Shown one piece after another: positions 36,666-45,376 of a DNA stretch of 64,000 nucleotides (position 1 is the first letter of the stretch; each line of letters begins with the position of its first letter). Origin of the DNA: Bog-473 sp963701955 (GTDB lineage: Bacteria > Actinomycetota > Acidimicrobiia > Acidimicrobiales > RAAP-2); contig OY969694.1 of the NCBI GenBank assembly GCA_963701955.1, positions 2,356,001-2,420,000 on the forward strand. Direction: 5' to 3'. The position numbers and the translations under genes are program-made. The notes below the pieces were generated by a model. The model had not been told where the DNA came from and did not search any database. It saw only the letters and a program-made list of their open reading frames with translations.

Positions 36666-37966
36666 TCCCGCGCTACGCACCAGAGGACATGGCGTCCCTG
36701 TTCAGCGACGTCGCCCGTTTCTCGGTGTGGCTCGAGGTGGAGCTGCTGGCGACCGAGGCCCAGGCCGCCGCGGGGGTCGTCCCGGCGGCCGACGCGGTGA
36801 CCTGCCGGGCCAAGGCGCCGACCGTCGACGAGGTGTTCGTGGCGGACGTGCTCGAGCGCGAGAAGGTGACGGACCACGACGTGGCGGCGTTCGTCGACGT
36901 CGTACAGGAGCGCATCGGCGCGCCGGCCGGCTCGCAGATCCACTACGGCCTCACCTCCTCGGACGTGGTGGACACCGCGCAGTGCGCCACCTTGACCCGG
37001 GCCGCCGACGTGCTGCTGGGCGACCTCGGCGCATACGTGGCGGCGCTCAAGGATCGGGCCCTCCAGCTGATGGACGTCCCGGTGACCGGGCGCACGCACG
37101 GGATGCACGCCGAGCCGACGACGTTCGGGGCGAAGTTCGCGCTCTGGGCGCTCCAGGCCGATCGGGACCGGAGCCGCCTGCGCGCCGCCCGAGACGCCGT
37201 CGCCGTCGGGAAGCTCTCGGGCGCCGTGGGGACCTACTCCAACATCGATCCCGCCGTGGAGGCCGCGGTGTGCGCGGCTCTCGGCCTCACCCCGGTCCCG
37301 GCCACCCAGGTCATCGCGCGGGACCGTCACGCGGAGCTGCTCTATGCCTGTGCTGCGGTCGGGACGACCATTGAGCTCATGTGCACGGAGATCCGCCACC
37401 TGGCGCGCAGCGAGCTGGGCGAAGCCGAGGAACCCTTCGGCGCGGGGCAGAAGGGGAGCTCGGCCATGCCGCACAAGCGCAACCCCATCCTCTCGGAACG
37501 GCTGTGCGGGCTCGCCCGACTGCTGCGGGGGTATCTCGGTGCCGGGCTCGAGGACGTCGCTCTGTGGCACGAGCGCGACATCTCGCACAGCTCGGTCGAG
37601 CGTGTCGCCCTGCCCGACGCACTCTTGTTGACCTGCTACATGCTCCGCAAGGCCACGGGTCTGGCCGCGGGCCTGGTGGTGCACCCCGAGCGGGCGCTCC
37701 AGAACCTGACCGAAGGATCTCTGGGCCTGGTGTTCTCCCAGTCCGTCCTCCTGGCACTCGTGTCGTCGGGCCTGACCCGCGACGAGGCGTACCGGATCGT
37801 CCAGCGCGACGCTCGGCGGGCCTGGGAAGAGCGCGTGCATCTGCGCGCCGTGCTCGAGTCCGACGCCGAGGTCACGCTGACTCCGGCCCAGCTCGATGAG
37901 GCCTTCGACCTGTCGCGCACGCTGCGCCACGCCGATCGGTTCGCCGACGCCCTCGCCGACCTGTGA
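36662..37966 (+). CDS. purB: Adenylosuccinate lyase
   Basis: A 434-residue fumarase/aspartase superfamily enzyme that acts twice, on SAICAR and on adenylosuccinate. It starts MIPRYAPEDMASLFSD, has HYGLTSSDVVDTA, GRTHGMHAEPTTFG and the mobile catalytic loop signature GSSAMPHKRNP. The ATG overlaps purD's stop. The start is fixed by that overlap; longer upstream extensions lie in purD sequence. Confidence 0.95.
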   Translation: MIPRYAPEDMASLFSDVARFSVWLEVELLATEAQAAAGVVPAADAVTCRAKAPTVDEVFVADVLEREKVTDHDVAAFVDVVQERIGAPAGSQIHYGLTSSDVVDTAQCATLTRAADVLLGDLGAYVAALKDRALQLMDVPVTGRTHGMHAEPTTFGAKFALWALQADRDRSRLRAARDAVAVGKLSGAVGTYSNIDPAVEAAVCAALGLTPVPATQVIARDRHAELLYACAAVGTTIELMCTEIRHLARSELGEAEEPFGAGQKGSSAMPHKRNPILSERLCGLARLLRGYLGAGLEDVALWHERDISHSSVERVALPDALLLTCYMLRKATGLAAGLVVHPERALQNLTEGSLGLVFSQSVLLALVSSGLTRDEAYRIVQRDARRAWEERVHLRAVLESDAEVTLTPAQLDEAFDLSRTLRHADRFADALADL

Positions 37967-38865
37967 CGACGGCTGACCAGTTGCCGCGCCTGCACTCGGG
38001 CAAGGTCCGCGAGCTCTACGACGCGGGTGAGGACCGCCTGGTGATGGTGGCCTCGGACCGCGTGAGCGCGTTCGACGTGATCATGGCCGAGACCATCCCG
38101 GAGAAGGGCCGGGTGCTCACCGCCATGACGTGGTTCTGGTGCGAGGAGATGGCCGACGTGGTGCCGGGCACCCTGCTGGCCGCCGATCCGTTGGACCTGC
38201 AACGACAGCTCGGAGGGGTTGCCCTGCCCGGGGACTGGGCCGGCCGCGCCGTCCTGGTGCGGCGGGCCGAGATGCTGTCCCTCGAGTGCATCGTCCGGGG
38301 GTATCTCGCCGGGCAGGCTTACGAGGAGTATGCCCGCTCCGGCACGGTCCACGGCACGCCCATGCCGACCGGGTTGCAGCTGGCCAGCCGGCTTCCCGAG
38401 CCGATCTTCACGCCTTCGACCAAGGCGACCGAGGGTCACGACCTCAACATCGACTTCGACGCGGCGGCGGACCTCGTCGGGCGCGAGGCGGCCACCGCGG
38501 CACGAGACATCTCGCTCGAGCTCTACCGCCGGGCCGCGGCCCGCTGCGCCGCCGCCGGGTTCGTCCTCGCCGACACCAAGTTCGAGCTGGGTTACGTCGA
38601 CGGCGTGCTGTGTCTGTGCGACGAGGTGTGCACTCCGGACTCCTCACGGCTGTGGCCGGCGGACCAGGTGGTACCGGGAGCCACCCCACCGGCCTTCGAC
38701 AAGCAACCGCTGCGTGACTGGTTGGCCGCTCAGCCCTGGGACCGCACCCCACCGCCTCCTCCCCTGCCCCACAAGGTCACCGAGGCGATGTCGGCGCGCT
38801 ACATCGCGGCCTACGAGCGCGTCACCGGGCGCTCGCTGGGCGACTGGTACGGTGCGACGCCATGA
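37963..38865 (+). CDS. purC: SAICAR synthetase
   Basis: A 300-residue enzyme adding aspartate to CAIR. Signatures: LHSGKVRELYDAG, ASDRVSAFDVIMAETIPEKG, ECIVRGYLAG, and FTPSTKATEGHD. Length is that of the longer eukaryote/actinobacterial form. GTG start overlaps the purB stop by 4 bases. Confidence 0.95.
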   Translation: MTTADQLPRLHSGKVRELYDAGEDRLVMVASDRVSAFDVIMAETIPEKGRVLTAMTWFWCEEMADVVPGTLLAADPLDLQRQLGGVALPGDWAGRAVLVRRAEMLSLECIVRGYLAGQAYEEYARSGTVHGTPMPTGLQLASRLPEPIFTPSTKATEGHDLNIDFDAAADLVGREAATAARDISLELYRRAAARCAAAGFVLADTKFELGYVDGVLCLCDEVCTPDSSRLWPADQVVPGATPPAFDKQPLRDWLAAQPWDRTPPPPPLPHKVTEAMSARYIAAYERVTGRSLGDWYGATP

Positions 38866-39113
38866 GGTTCCGCGCCCGTGTGGAGGTGCAGCTACGGCCC
38901 GGGATCGCCGATCCCGAGGGCGCCACCATTGAGCGGGCACTGCCGGCGCTCGGCTTCGAGGGCGTGGCCCACGTCCGTGCCGGCCGGTCCTTCAGCTTCG
39001 AGGTCGACGCGCCCGACGAGGGTGCGGCGCGTACCACGGCGACCGAGCTGGCCGACCGCCTGCTGGCGAACCCGGTGATTGAGCAGAGCCGGCTCGAGCT
39101 CGAGGTGATCTGA
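38862..39113 (+). CDS. purS: FGAM synthase subunit PurS
   Basis: An 83-residue PurS (RARVEVQLRPGIADPEGATI ... EQSRLELEVI). It bridges PurQ and the small PurL in the Gram-positive type FGAM synthase. Overlaps purC by 4 bases and is followed directly by purQ. Confidence 0.95.
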   Translation: MRFRARVEVQLRPGIADPEGATIERALPALGFEGVAHVRAGRSFSFEVDAPDEGAARTTATELADRLLANPVIEQSRLELEVI

Positions 39114-39794
39114 GTGGCGACGCGCGTCGGCGTCGTCGTCTTCCCCGGCACCAACTGCGAGCACGACGTGGTCCTCGGGGTGGAGGCCGCCGGAGGAGAG
39201 GGCGTGCTGCTCTGGCACGGCGACACCAAGCTGGGCGACGTCGACGCGCTGGTGCTCCCCGGAGGCTTCGCCCACGGCGACTACCTGCGCCCCGGAGCCC
39301 TGGCTCGGTTCTCGCCTTTGATGGACGCCGTCACGGACTTTGCCCAGGCCGGCGGTCCGGTGGTCGGCATCTGCAACGGCTTCCAGATTCTCACCGAGGC
39401 CGGTCTGCTGCCCGGCGCACTGCAGAAGAACTCCCGGCTGCGCTTCGTGTGCGAACCGGCGCGCCTGGTCGTCACGTCCACGAACTCCGTGCTGACGGCG
39501 GGTACGGCGTCCGGCGACGAGCTGCTGGTCCCGGTCAACCACTTCTCGGGGAACTTCACCTGTGACGACGAGACGCTGCACCGCCTCCAGGCCGAGGAGC
39601 GGATCGTGCTGCGCTATGTGGAGAACCCCAACGGGTCGGTGGACGCGATCGCCGGGATCACCAACGAGGAGGGCAACGTGGTGGGGCTGATGCCCCATCC
39701 CGAGCGGGCCATCTCGACGTTGCTGGGTTCCACGGACGGTTTGGTGCTCCTGCGGGCACTGGTGGCGGCAGCGGGTTCGCGCGCCGCGGCCTGA
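39114..39794 (+). CDS. purQ: FGAM synthase glutaminase subunit PurQ
   Basis: A 226-residue class I glutamine amidotransferase. FPGTNCEHD, PGGFAHGDYLRPG, the nucleophile elbow GICNGFQIL (Cys) and the His-Glu pair in MPHPERA are all present. It supplies ammonia to PurL, whose gene here is about 1.8 kb further on, separated by two unrelated genes. GTG start directly abuts the purS stop. Confidence 0.95.
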   Translation: MATRVGVVVFPGTNCEHDVVLGVEAAGGEGVLLWHGDTKLGDVDALVLPGGFAHGDYLRPGALARFSPLMDAVTDFAQAGGPVVGICNGFQILTEAGLLPGALQKNSRLRFVCEPARLVVTSTNSVLTAGTASGDELLVPVNHFSGNFTCDDETLHRLQAEERIVLRYVENPNGSVDAIAGITNEEGNVVGLMPHPERAISTLLGSTDGLVLLRALVAAAGSRAAA

Positions 39795-39796
39795 GC

Positions 39797-39820
39797 CGCC
39801 GCCGTCCGAGGGGGGCGGCG
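39797..39820 (+). terminator. Possible stem-loop after purQ
   Basis: CGCCGCC (39797-39803) can pair with GGCGGCG (39814-39820) around a 10-base loop right after the purQ stop. No T-run, so weak. Confidence 0.3.
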
Positions 39821-39878
39821 TCCGTCGCCGGTCTGCAGCCACCACCCGTCAGGTTGCTTCCCTATGGTGGGGGTCGAA

Positions 39879-40865
39879 ATGCACCCCCGCTCCCCGGCGC
39901 CGACCCACGCGAGAGCCAAGGGCGGACCCACGCGCCCGAAGAAGGCGGGGTCGCGCACTGCGCTGTGGGTGGTGCTGGTGGTTGGCGCCGCGGTGGCTGC
40001 CGTGGCGACCCGCTCCATGTGGTGGAGCTCGGCGACCCGCCCGGCGTCGTTGCGGGAGACGGGCACGCCTGTGGACGAGAAGCTCTTCGAGCCGGGAGCC
40101 TGCGTGGAGCTCCCTCCCATCGCGGGGAACCGCCACACGACGGTGTTCCTCGATGCCGGTCACGGCGGTCTCGACCCCGGAGGCGTGGGGGAGGACCAGG
40201 CGGGGAATCCCGTCCACGAGGCCAACATCACGCTTCCCGTCGAGCTCGACACGGCGACCCTTCTGAGGGAGCACGGGTTCACCGTGGTGGTGTCGAGGAC
40301 GGGGGACGAGACCGTGAGCCGTCCCGGACCCGACGACCTGTCCGGCGGGCTGTTCACGGCGCAGGGGGTCCACGACGACGTCGCCGCCCGGGACGTCTGC
40401 GCCAACATGGCGAAGGCCGACCTCCTCGTCGGCATCTACTTCGACGCCGGTGGCTCGTCGCTCGATGCGGGGAGCGTGACCGGCTACGACGTAGACCGGT
40501 CCTTCTCCGCCGCCAACCTCAGGTTGGCCACGCTCGTGCAGAACGACGTGCTGGCGACCATGAACGACCAAGGCTGGGGGATCCCGAACCTCGGTGTGGT
40601 CCGGGACACCGCGCTCGGCGGCCCGGCGATCACCTCAGCGGCCGGTGACTACCACCACCTGCTCCTCCTCGGCCCAGCCGATCCGGGCTGGTTCAGCACC
40701 CCGAGCGAAATGCCCGGCACGCTGATCGAGCCCCTCTTCGTCACGGACCCCTTCGAAGCCGGCATCGCAGAGACATCCGGCGGACAACACGTGATGGCCG
40801 ACGGCCTGGCGCAGGCGGTGGAGCAGTACTTCGCGCCGATACCCCGACGGTCGGCAAGTCAGTAG
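39879..40865 (+). CDS. Membrane-anchored N-acetylmuramoyl-L-alanine amidase-like protein (Amidase_3), altered zinc site
   Basis: A 328-residue protein with a basic N-terminus, one membrane span (about residues 28-45) and an extracytoplasmic Amidase_3 domain. The first zinc His is in FLDAGHGGLDPGG and the Glu in NPVHEANITL, but the place of the third ligand reads VGIYFDAGG where active enzymes have SIHFNA or SIHANA, so Tyr replaces His. It may be inactive or a cell-wall-binding relative. ATG 39879 is preferred over ATG 39864 because GGTGGGGG lies 5 bases upstream of it. It interrupts the purine cluster. Confidence 0.8.
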   Translation: MHPRSPAPTHARAKGGPTRPKKAGSRTALWVVLVVGAAVAAVATRSMWWSSATRPASLRETGTPVDEKLFEPGACVELPPIAGNRHTTVFLDAGHGGLDPGGVGEDQAGNPVHEANITLPVELDTATLLREHGFTVVVSRTGDETVSRPGPDDLSGGLFTAQGVHDDVAARDVCANMAKADLLVGIYFDAGGSSLDAGSVTGYDVDRSFSAANLRLATLVQNDVLATMNDQGWGIPNLGVVRDTALGGPAITSAAGDYHHLLLLGPADPGWFSTPSEMPGTLIEPLFVTDPFEAGIAETSGGQHVMADGLAQAVEQYFAPIPRRSASQ

Positions 40866-40875
40866 CGACGATCGC

Positions 40876-41304
40876 TCAGCCGCGCGCGCGTGAGACCTCC
40901 GCCTTCTGGAGCACGGCCGCGCTGACGCCGGCGGCGCGCCACGTCGAATACGTGATGCCCTTGCGTTGCCCGTAGGCCTTGGCCACCTTGATGAACTGCT
41001 TCTCGAGCGCGGTGAGGTCCTTCACCTGGTTCGACCGGGAGCGCTCGTCAAGAAGGTCCTTTTGCTCCTGCAACAGGTGCAGACGCGTCAAGGCGTCCGC
41101 CCCGGCCAGCTGTGAGTCGATGCTCGCCAAGCGACGGTCGATGGAGGCGGGAGTGCGCTTGCGCCCTCGTTTGGGCTTGGAGGTTTCGAGTGCCTCGAGA
41201 TAGTGGCGGACGGTTGCACTCTCGGCACGCCCACGGGCCAGCGCGGCCTTGTGGCCGCTGCTCATGGGCTTGCGAGGAGCCGGAGTCTTTCCTTTGGATG
41301 GCAT
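40876..41304 (-). CDS. Conserved hypothetical protein, basic and helical
   Basis: A 142-residue Lys/Arg-rich protein reading against the purine genes. The middle (SIDRRLASIDSQLAGADALT through LLDERSR) is a probable coiled coil; the end GITYSTWRAAGVSAAVLQKA is a conserved actinobacterial pattern that I have no function for and that looks like a small helix-turn-helix. ATG 41304 is chosen; an ATG at 41322 is also in frame. Confidence 0.65.
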   Translation of the reverse strand: MPSKGKTPAPRKPMSSGHKAALARGRAESATVRHYLEALETSKPKRGRKRTPASIDRRLASIDSQLAGADALTRLHLLQEQKDLLDERSRSNQVKDLTALEKQFIKVAKAYGQRKGITYSTWRAAGVSAAVLQKAEVSRARG

Positions 41305-41609
41305 GGTCCCATTGTGGCCCATGGAGGCGGGTCTCTGAGGTAAATCACCGGGAATTCCTTGGAGAACTCCGACTTTTGCTTCTTTCAGCCTGTTGGCCCC
41401 CCCGGATTCTCCCCGGAATCAGCCGGGTCGAGGAGAATTCGGGCCCGACGATTCTCGAAATGCACGGCGGTTATCGCCGGGGATCTTTGCGGGAATGTGG
41501 CGCCGGGATGAGTCGAAACAGGGGTGTGGATTCAGCTTCACCACGGCGGTTCGTGGGCGCACAGGGCGCGTCTGGCGTGGGTCCGTCCTCCGGCCTCTAT
41601 CGTGGAGGC
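41305..41609. other. Regulatory gap before purL
   Basis: About 300 bases between the antisense small gene and purL. I looked for a purine riboswitch core or PurR-like palindrome and saw neither. The stretch is less GC-rich than the flanking genes (AT-containing GAATT elements near 41350, 41438 and 41447), as expected of a promoter region. Confidence 0.35.
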
Positions 41610-43886
41610 ATGGAGGCCGGAGAGCCGTTGCATCGGGCGCTCGGCCTGACCGATGACGAGTTCGACGCCGTGGCCAAGATCCTCGGCCGCCCGCCCAACC
41701 ACCTGGAGCTCGCGCTCTACGCCGTGATGTGGAGCGAGCACTGTTCCTACAAGTCGTCCCGTCTGCACCTGCGCCGCCTGCCGACCGAGGGCTCGCGGGT
41801 CCTCGTGGGCCCGGGTGAGAACGCCGGAGTGATCGACGCGGGCGACGGCATTGCCGTGGCGTTGCGGATCGAGAGTCACAACCATCCCTCGGCGATCGAG
41901 CCGCACCAGGGCGCGGCGACCGGCGTCGGGGGGATTCTGCGGGACATCTTCACCATGGGGGCGCGCCCGCTGGCCGTCATGGACCCGCTCTTCTTCGGGC
42001 CGCCCGACGACGCCCGCCAGCGCTGGCTCGTCGAGGGCGTCGTGGGTGGGATCTCGTCCTATGGCAATTCGGTCGGCGTGCCCACCGTGGGCGGCGAGCT
42101 GACCTTCGATCCCTGCTACAGCCAGAACCCACTCGTCAACGTGCTCTGTATGGGCGCCCTGCCCACGGAGCGCCTCGTTCTCGGCATCGCCTCGGGTCCG
42201 GGGAACCTGGCCGTGCTCCTCGGGTCTCGCACCGGTCGTGATGGCATCGGGGGAGTGAGCGTCCTGGCCTCGGCCGGCTTCGACGGCGACCGCACCGGCG
42301 GCGGGACCGACGATTCCAAGCGGCCCAGTGTCCAGGTCGGAGATCCCTTCGAGGAGAAGCGGCTGATCGAGGCCTGTCTGGAGCTGCTGGACACCAAGCT
42401 CGTGGTCGGGATCCAGGACCTCGGTGGGGCGGGCCTGGCCTGCGCCACCAGCGAGACGGCCGGGCGCGGGGGCGTGGGCATGGACGTCGACGTCGCCGCC
42501 GTCCCTCGGCGTGAGGAGGGCATGGAGCCCTGGGAGGTGATGACGAGCGAGAGCCAGGAGCGGATGCTGGCCATCGTCACCCCCGAGTCCTGGCCGGCCG
42601 TGTCGGACATCTGCGCGCGCTGGGAGGTGCGCGCCACGGTCGTCGGCACGGTCACCGCGCCCGATCCCGAGGGCGGCGGCCGGCTGCGCATCCGCGACGG
42701 GATGGACGGCCCCGTCCTGGCCGACGTTCCCGCGGCCTCGCTCTCCGACGACGCGCCGCTCTATGACCGGCCGCGCCGGGCGCCGGCTCGCCCGGTCCCC
42801 CCGCCTCCGCCGCCCGCTCCACCGGTTGTGGACCAGTGTGGCGCCGATCTCATGGCCCTGCTGCGCTCGCCGCGCTGGGTGTACCGGCAGTACGACCACC
42901 AGCTGTTCCTCAACACGGTGTCCGGCCCGGGCGCGGACGCTGCGCTGCTCCGGCTGGCCGGGCCCGGACTGCCCCCCTCCGAGCGCGGGGTGGCGCTCTC
43001 GACCGACTCCAACCCGCGGGCGTGTGCGCTCGACCCGCGGCGCGGGACGGCCCTCGCGCTGGCCGAGGGAGTGGCCAACCTGGCCTGTGTCGGCGCCACC
43101 CCGGTCGCCGTGGTCAACTGCCTCAACTTCGGCAACCCCGAACATCCCGAGGTCATGTGGCAGCTCTCGGAGAGCATCGACGGGCTGGCGGAGGGCTGCG
43201 CGGCCCTCGGGCTTCCGGTCGTCGGGGGCAACGTCAGCCTCTACAACGAGAGTGGGGGTGCCGACATCGACCCCACCCCCGTGCTCGGGGTGCTCGGGCT
43301 GGTCGACACGGTGCACACGCCGCCGCCCGGCCTCTCCTGGGCCGAGGGGGACACCGTGGTGCTCCTCGGCGGGCGCGCCGGTGCGGACGGCTCGCTCCCG
43401 CTGGAGGGGACTCGCTGGGCCACCGAGCGTCGGGACCACCGCACCGGCGACGTGCCCGCCGTCGATTTCGCCGCGCACCGAGCACTGTGCTCCTTCGTGG
43501 CCGGCCTGGTGGCGGCGCAGGTGGGCTCGGGGGGCGAGGGCCACACCGGCGCCGTGCTCGGCGCCCCGGTCAGTGCCGTGCACGATGTGTCGGGGGGCGG
43601 CCTGGCCGGCGCCCTGGCCGAGATGGCGGTCGCGGCCGGTTCGGGCTGCACGATCGCCCTCGACGACCCGGCCGAGCTCTTCACCGAGCTGCCGTCGCGC
43701 GTGGTTGTGGCCACCCCCGATCCCGACGCCCTTTGCGCCTCGGCCGCGGCGGCCGGGATTCCGTCCGCCGTGCTGGGTCCGGCAGGGGGCGGCCGGTTCG
43801 TCCTCGGCCACTTCGTCGACCTCCTGGTCGAGACGCTCGCGGACGCCTACGAGGGGGCGCTGCCCCGGGCGCTGGGGGAGGCATGA
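41610..43886 (+). CDS. purL: FGAM synthase subunit PurL (small type)
   Basis: A 758-residue small PurL, the ATP-dependent amidotransferase partner of PurS and PurQ. Marks: YAVMWSEHCSYKSSR near the N-terminus, ESHNHPSAIEP, GATGVGGILRD-like glycine loop, and in the second half FGNPEHPEVMW and SGGGLAGALAEM. A Pro-rich linker (ARPVPPPPPPAPP) joins the two halves. ATG 41610 has GGAGG only one base upstream, which is too close to be ideal, so the true start may be slightly downstream; the frame itself is certain. Confidence 0.93.
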   Translation: MEAGEPLHRALGLTDDEFDAVAKILGRPPNHLELALYAVMWSEHCSYKSSRLHLRRLPTEGSRVLVGPGENAGVIDAGDGIAVALRIESHNHPSAIEPHQGAATGVGGILRDIFTMGARPLAVMDPLFFGPPDDARQRWLVEGVVGGISSYGNSVGVPTVGGELTFDPCYSQNPLVNVLCMGALPTERLVLGIASGPGNLAVLLGSRTGRDGIGGVSVLASAGFDGDRTGGGTDDSKRPSVQVGDPFEEKRLIEACLELLDTKLVVGIQDLGGAGLACATSETAGRGGVGMDVDVAAVPRREEGMEPWEVMTSESQERMLAIVTPESWPAVSDICARWEVRATVVGTVTAPDPEGGGRLRIRDGMDGPVLADVPAASLSDDAPLYDRPRRAPARPVPPPPPPAPPVVDQCGADLMALLRSPRWVYRQYDHQLFLNTVSGPGADAALLRLAGPGLPPSERGVALSTDSNPRACALDPRRGTALALAEGVANLACVGATPVAVVNCLNFGNPEHPEVMWQLSESIDGLAEGCAALGLPVVGGNVSLYNESGGADIDPTPVLGVLGLVDTVHTPPPGLSWAEGDTVVLLGGRAGADGSLPLEGTRWATERRDHRTGDVPAVDFAAHRALCSFVAGLVAAQVGSGGEGHTGAVLGAPVSAVHDVSGGGLAGALAEMAVAAGSGCTIALDDPAELFTELPSRVVVATPDPDALCASAAAAGIPSAVLGPAGGGRFVLGHFVDLLVETLADAYEGALPRALGEA

Positions 43887-43911
43887 CGGCTGTGCGACAA
43901 TGGGAGCCGCG

Positions 43912-45366
43912 GTGAAAGAAGCGTGCGGTGTGTTCGGGGTGTACGCGCCCGGCATGAAGGTGGCCAACCTCACCTTCGACGGCCTCTTCGCCCTGCAGCA
44001 TCGCGGGCAGGAGTCGGCCGGCATGGCGGTGAGCGACGGCAACACCGTGACCGTCGTGAAGGACATGGGCCTGGTGGCCACCGTCTTCGACGAGCGCACG
44101 TTGTCGGGGCTGTTTGGCCATCTGGCCATCGGGCACACGCGATACTCCACCCACGGGGCCTCCGACTGGGCCGGCGCCCAGCCCGTGTACCGGCCCGTGG
44201 GCCGGGCCGGGTTCGCCCTCGGGCACAACGGGAACCTGACCAACACCGCCGCCCTGGCCGAGAAGGTGGGCATGCTGCCGGGCTCGGTGGCCACCGACAG
44301 TGACGTCGTGGCCGAGCTGCTGGCCCGCTCCTTCCCCGAGACCGAGGACCTGTCCACCGCGCTTCAGGCCGTGTTGCCGATCGTCGAGGGCGCCTTCTCC
44401 TTCGTCCTCATGAGCTCCGAGCGGCTCTTCGGCGTGCGGGACCCCTTCGGCTTCCGCCCGCTGTGCCTGGGGCGCCTGGGTCCGGCCGACGCACCCGAGG
44501 GGTGGGTGCTGGCCTCGGAGACCCCGGCGCTGAGCGTGATCGGGGCCACCTTCGTGCGCGAGATCGCCCCGGGCGAGCTGGTGGTGATCGACCAGGACGG
44601 TCCGAAGAGCCTGGAGGTGCCCTGGCTGCGCGAGGTCACGCCCCGACTGTGCATCTTCGAGTTCGCCTACATCGCCCGGCCCGACAGTCGTCTCTACGGC
44701 ACCGAGGTGCACGAGACGCGGTGCCGGATGGGGGAGCTGCTGGCCGCCCAGGCCCCGGCCGAGGCCGACATGGTCATGGGCGTGCCGGAGTCGGGCGTGC
44801 CCGCCGCGGAGGGCTTCGCCCGGGCCAGCGGGATCCCCTACGGGCAAGGCTTGGTGAAGAACCGCTACATCGGCCGTTCGTTCATCGCGCCCGACCCCCA
44901 CGAGCGTGCCGACGCGGTGCGGCGCAAGCTCAACCCGTTGAGCGACGCCATCGCCGGCAAGCGCCTGGTGGTGGTCGACGACTCCATCGTGCGGGGGACG
45001 ACACAGCGCTCGGTGATCAAGATGCTGCGTGAGGCCGGAGCGGCGGAGGTGCACCTCCGCATCTCGTCGCCACCGTGGCGCTGGCCCTGCTTCTACGGGA
45101 TCGACACGCCGTCGGTCGAGGAGCTGCTGGCGACGGATCACAGCGTCGAGGACATGGCCCGGCTGTTGGGTGCCGACTCGCTCGCCTACATCAGCATCGA
45201 GAACCTCAAGGCCGCGATCGGGGCCGACGCGGGTTTCTGCGACGCCTGCTTCACGGGGGACTACCCGACGCCGGTCCCCAGCCCCGTCGCCGTTCCCGTC
45301 GCTGTCACTGTCGCCGTGGGCCGCACCGCGCCCGCCGCCCGGCAGGGCGCGCTCCCCGGGGTCTGA
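43912..45366 (+). CDS. purF: Amidophosphoribosyltransferase
   Basis: First committed step of purine synthesis (PRPP to phosphoribosylamine). From GTG 43912 (GGGAG 5 bases upstream) the protein begins VKEACGVFG, so a four-residue propeptide precedes the Cys nucleophile; ATG 43900 is a weaker alternative. Ntn-hydrolase marks: ALQHRGQESAG and IGHTRYSTHG. The PRPP loop is VVVDDSIVRGTT. Fe-S ligands are probably CIFEFAYIARPDS, SPPWRWPCFYG and CDACFTGDYP. A Val/Pro-rich tail of about 40 residues is unusual. Confidence 0.95.
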   Translation: MKEACGVFGVYAPGMKVANLTFDGLFALQHRGQESAGMAVSDGNTVTVVKDMGLVATVFDERTLSGLFGHLAIGHTRYSTHGASDWAGAQPVYRPVGRAGFALGHNGNLTNTAALAEKVGMLPGSVATDSDVVAELLARSFPETEDLSTALQAVLPIVEGAFSFVLMSSERLFGVRDPFGFRPLCLGRLGPADAPEGWVLASETPALSVIGATFVREIAPGELVVIDQDGPKSLEVPWLREVTPRLCIFEFAYIARPDSRLYGTEVHETRCRMGELLAAQAPAEADMVMGVPESGVPAAEGFARASGIPYGQGLVKNRYIGRSFIAPDPHERADAVRRKLNPLSDAIAGKRLVVVDDSIVRGTTQRSVIKMLREAGAAEVHLRISSPPWRWPCFYGIDTPSVEELLATDHSVEDMARLLGADSLAYISIENLKAAIGADAGFCDACFTGDYPTPVPSPVAVPVAVTVAVGRTAPAARQGALPGV

Positions 45367-45376
45367 GGGACCGGCG

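Noticed and set aside
41305..41609. Purine riboswitch or other leader RNA before purL
   Set aside because: No conserved riboswitch core or paired elements could be recognised by eye.
41538..44357. A 939-codon open frame on the minus strand opposite purL/purF
   Set aside because: It mirrors two certain genes; in high-GC DNA the antisense frame often lacks stops. Composition is rich in Arg, Gly and His with no motif.
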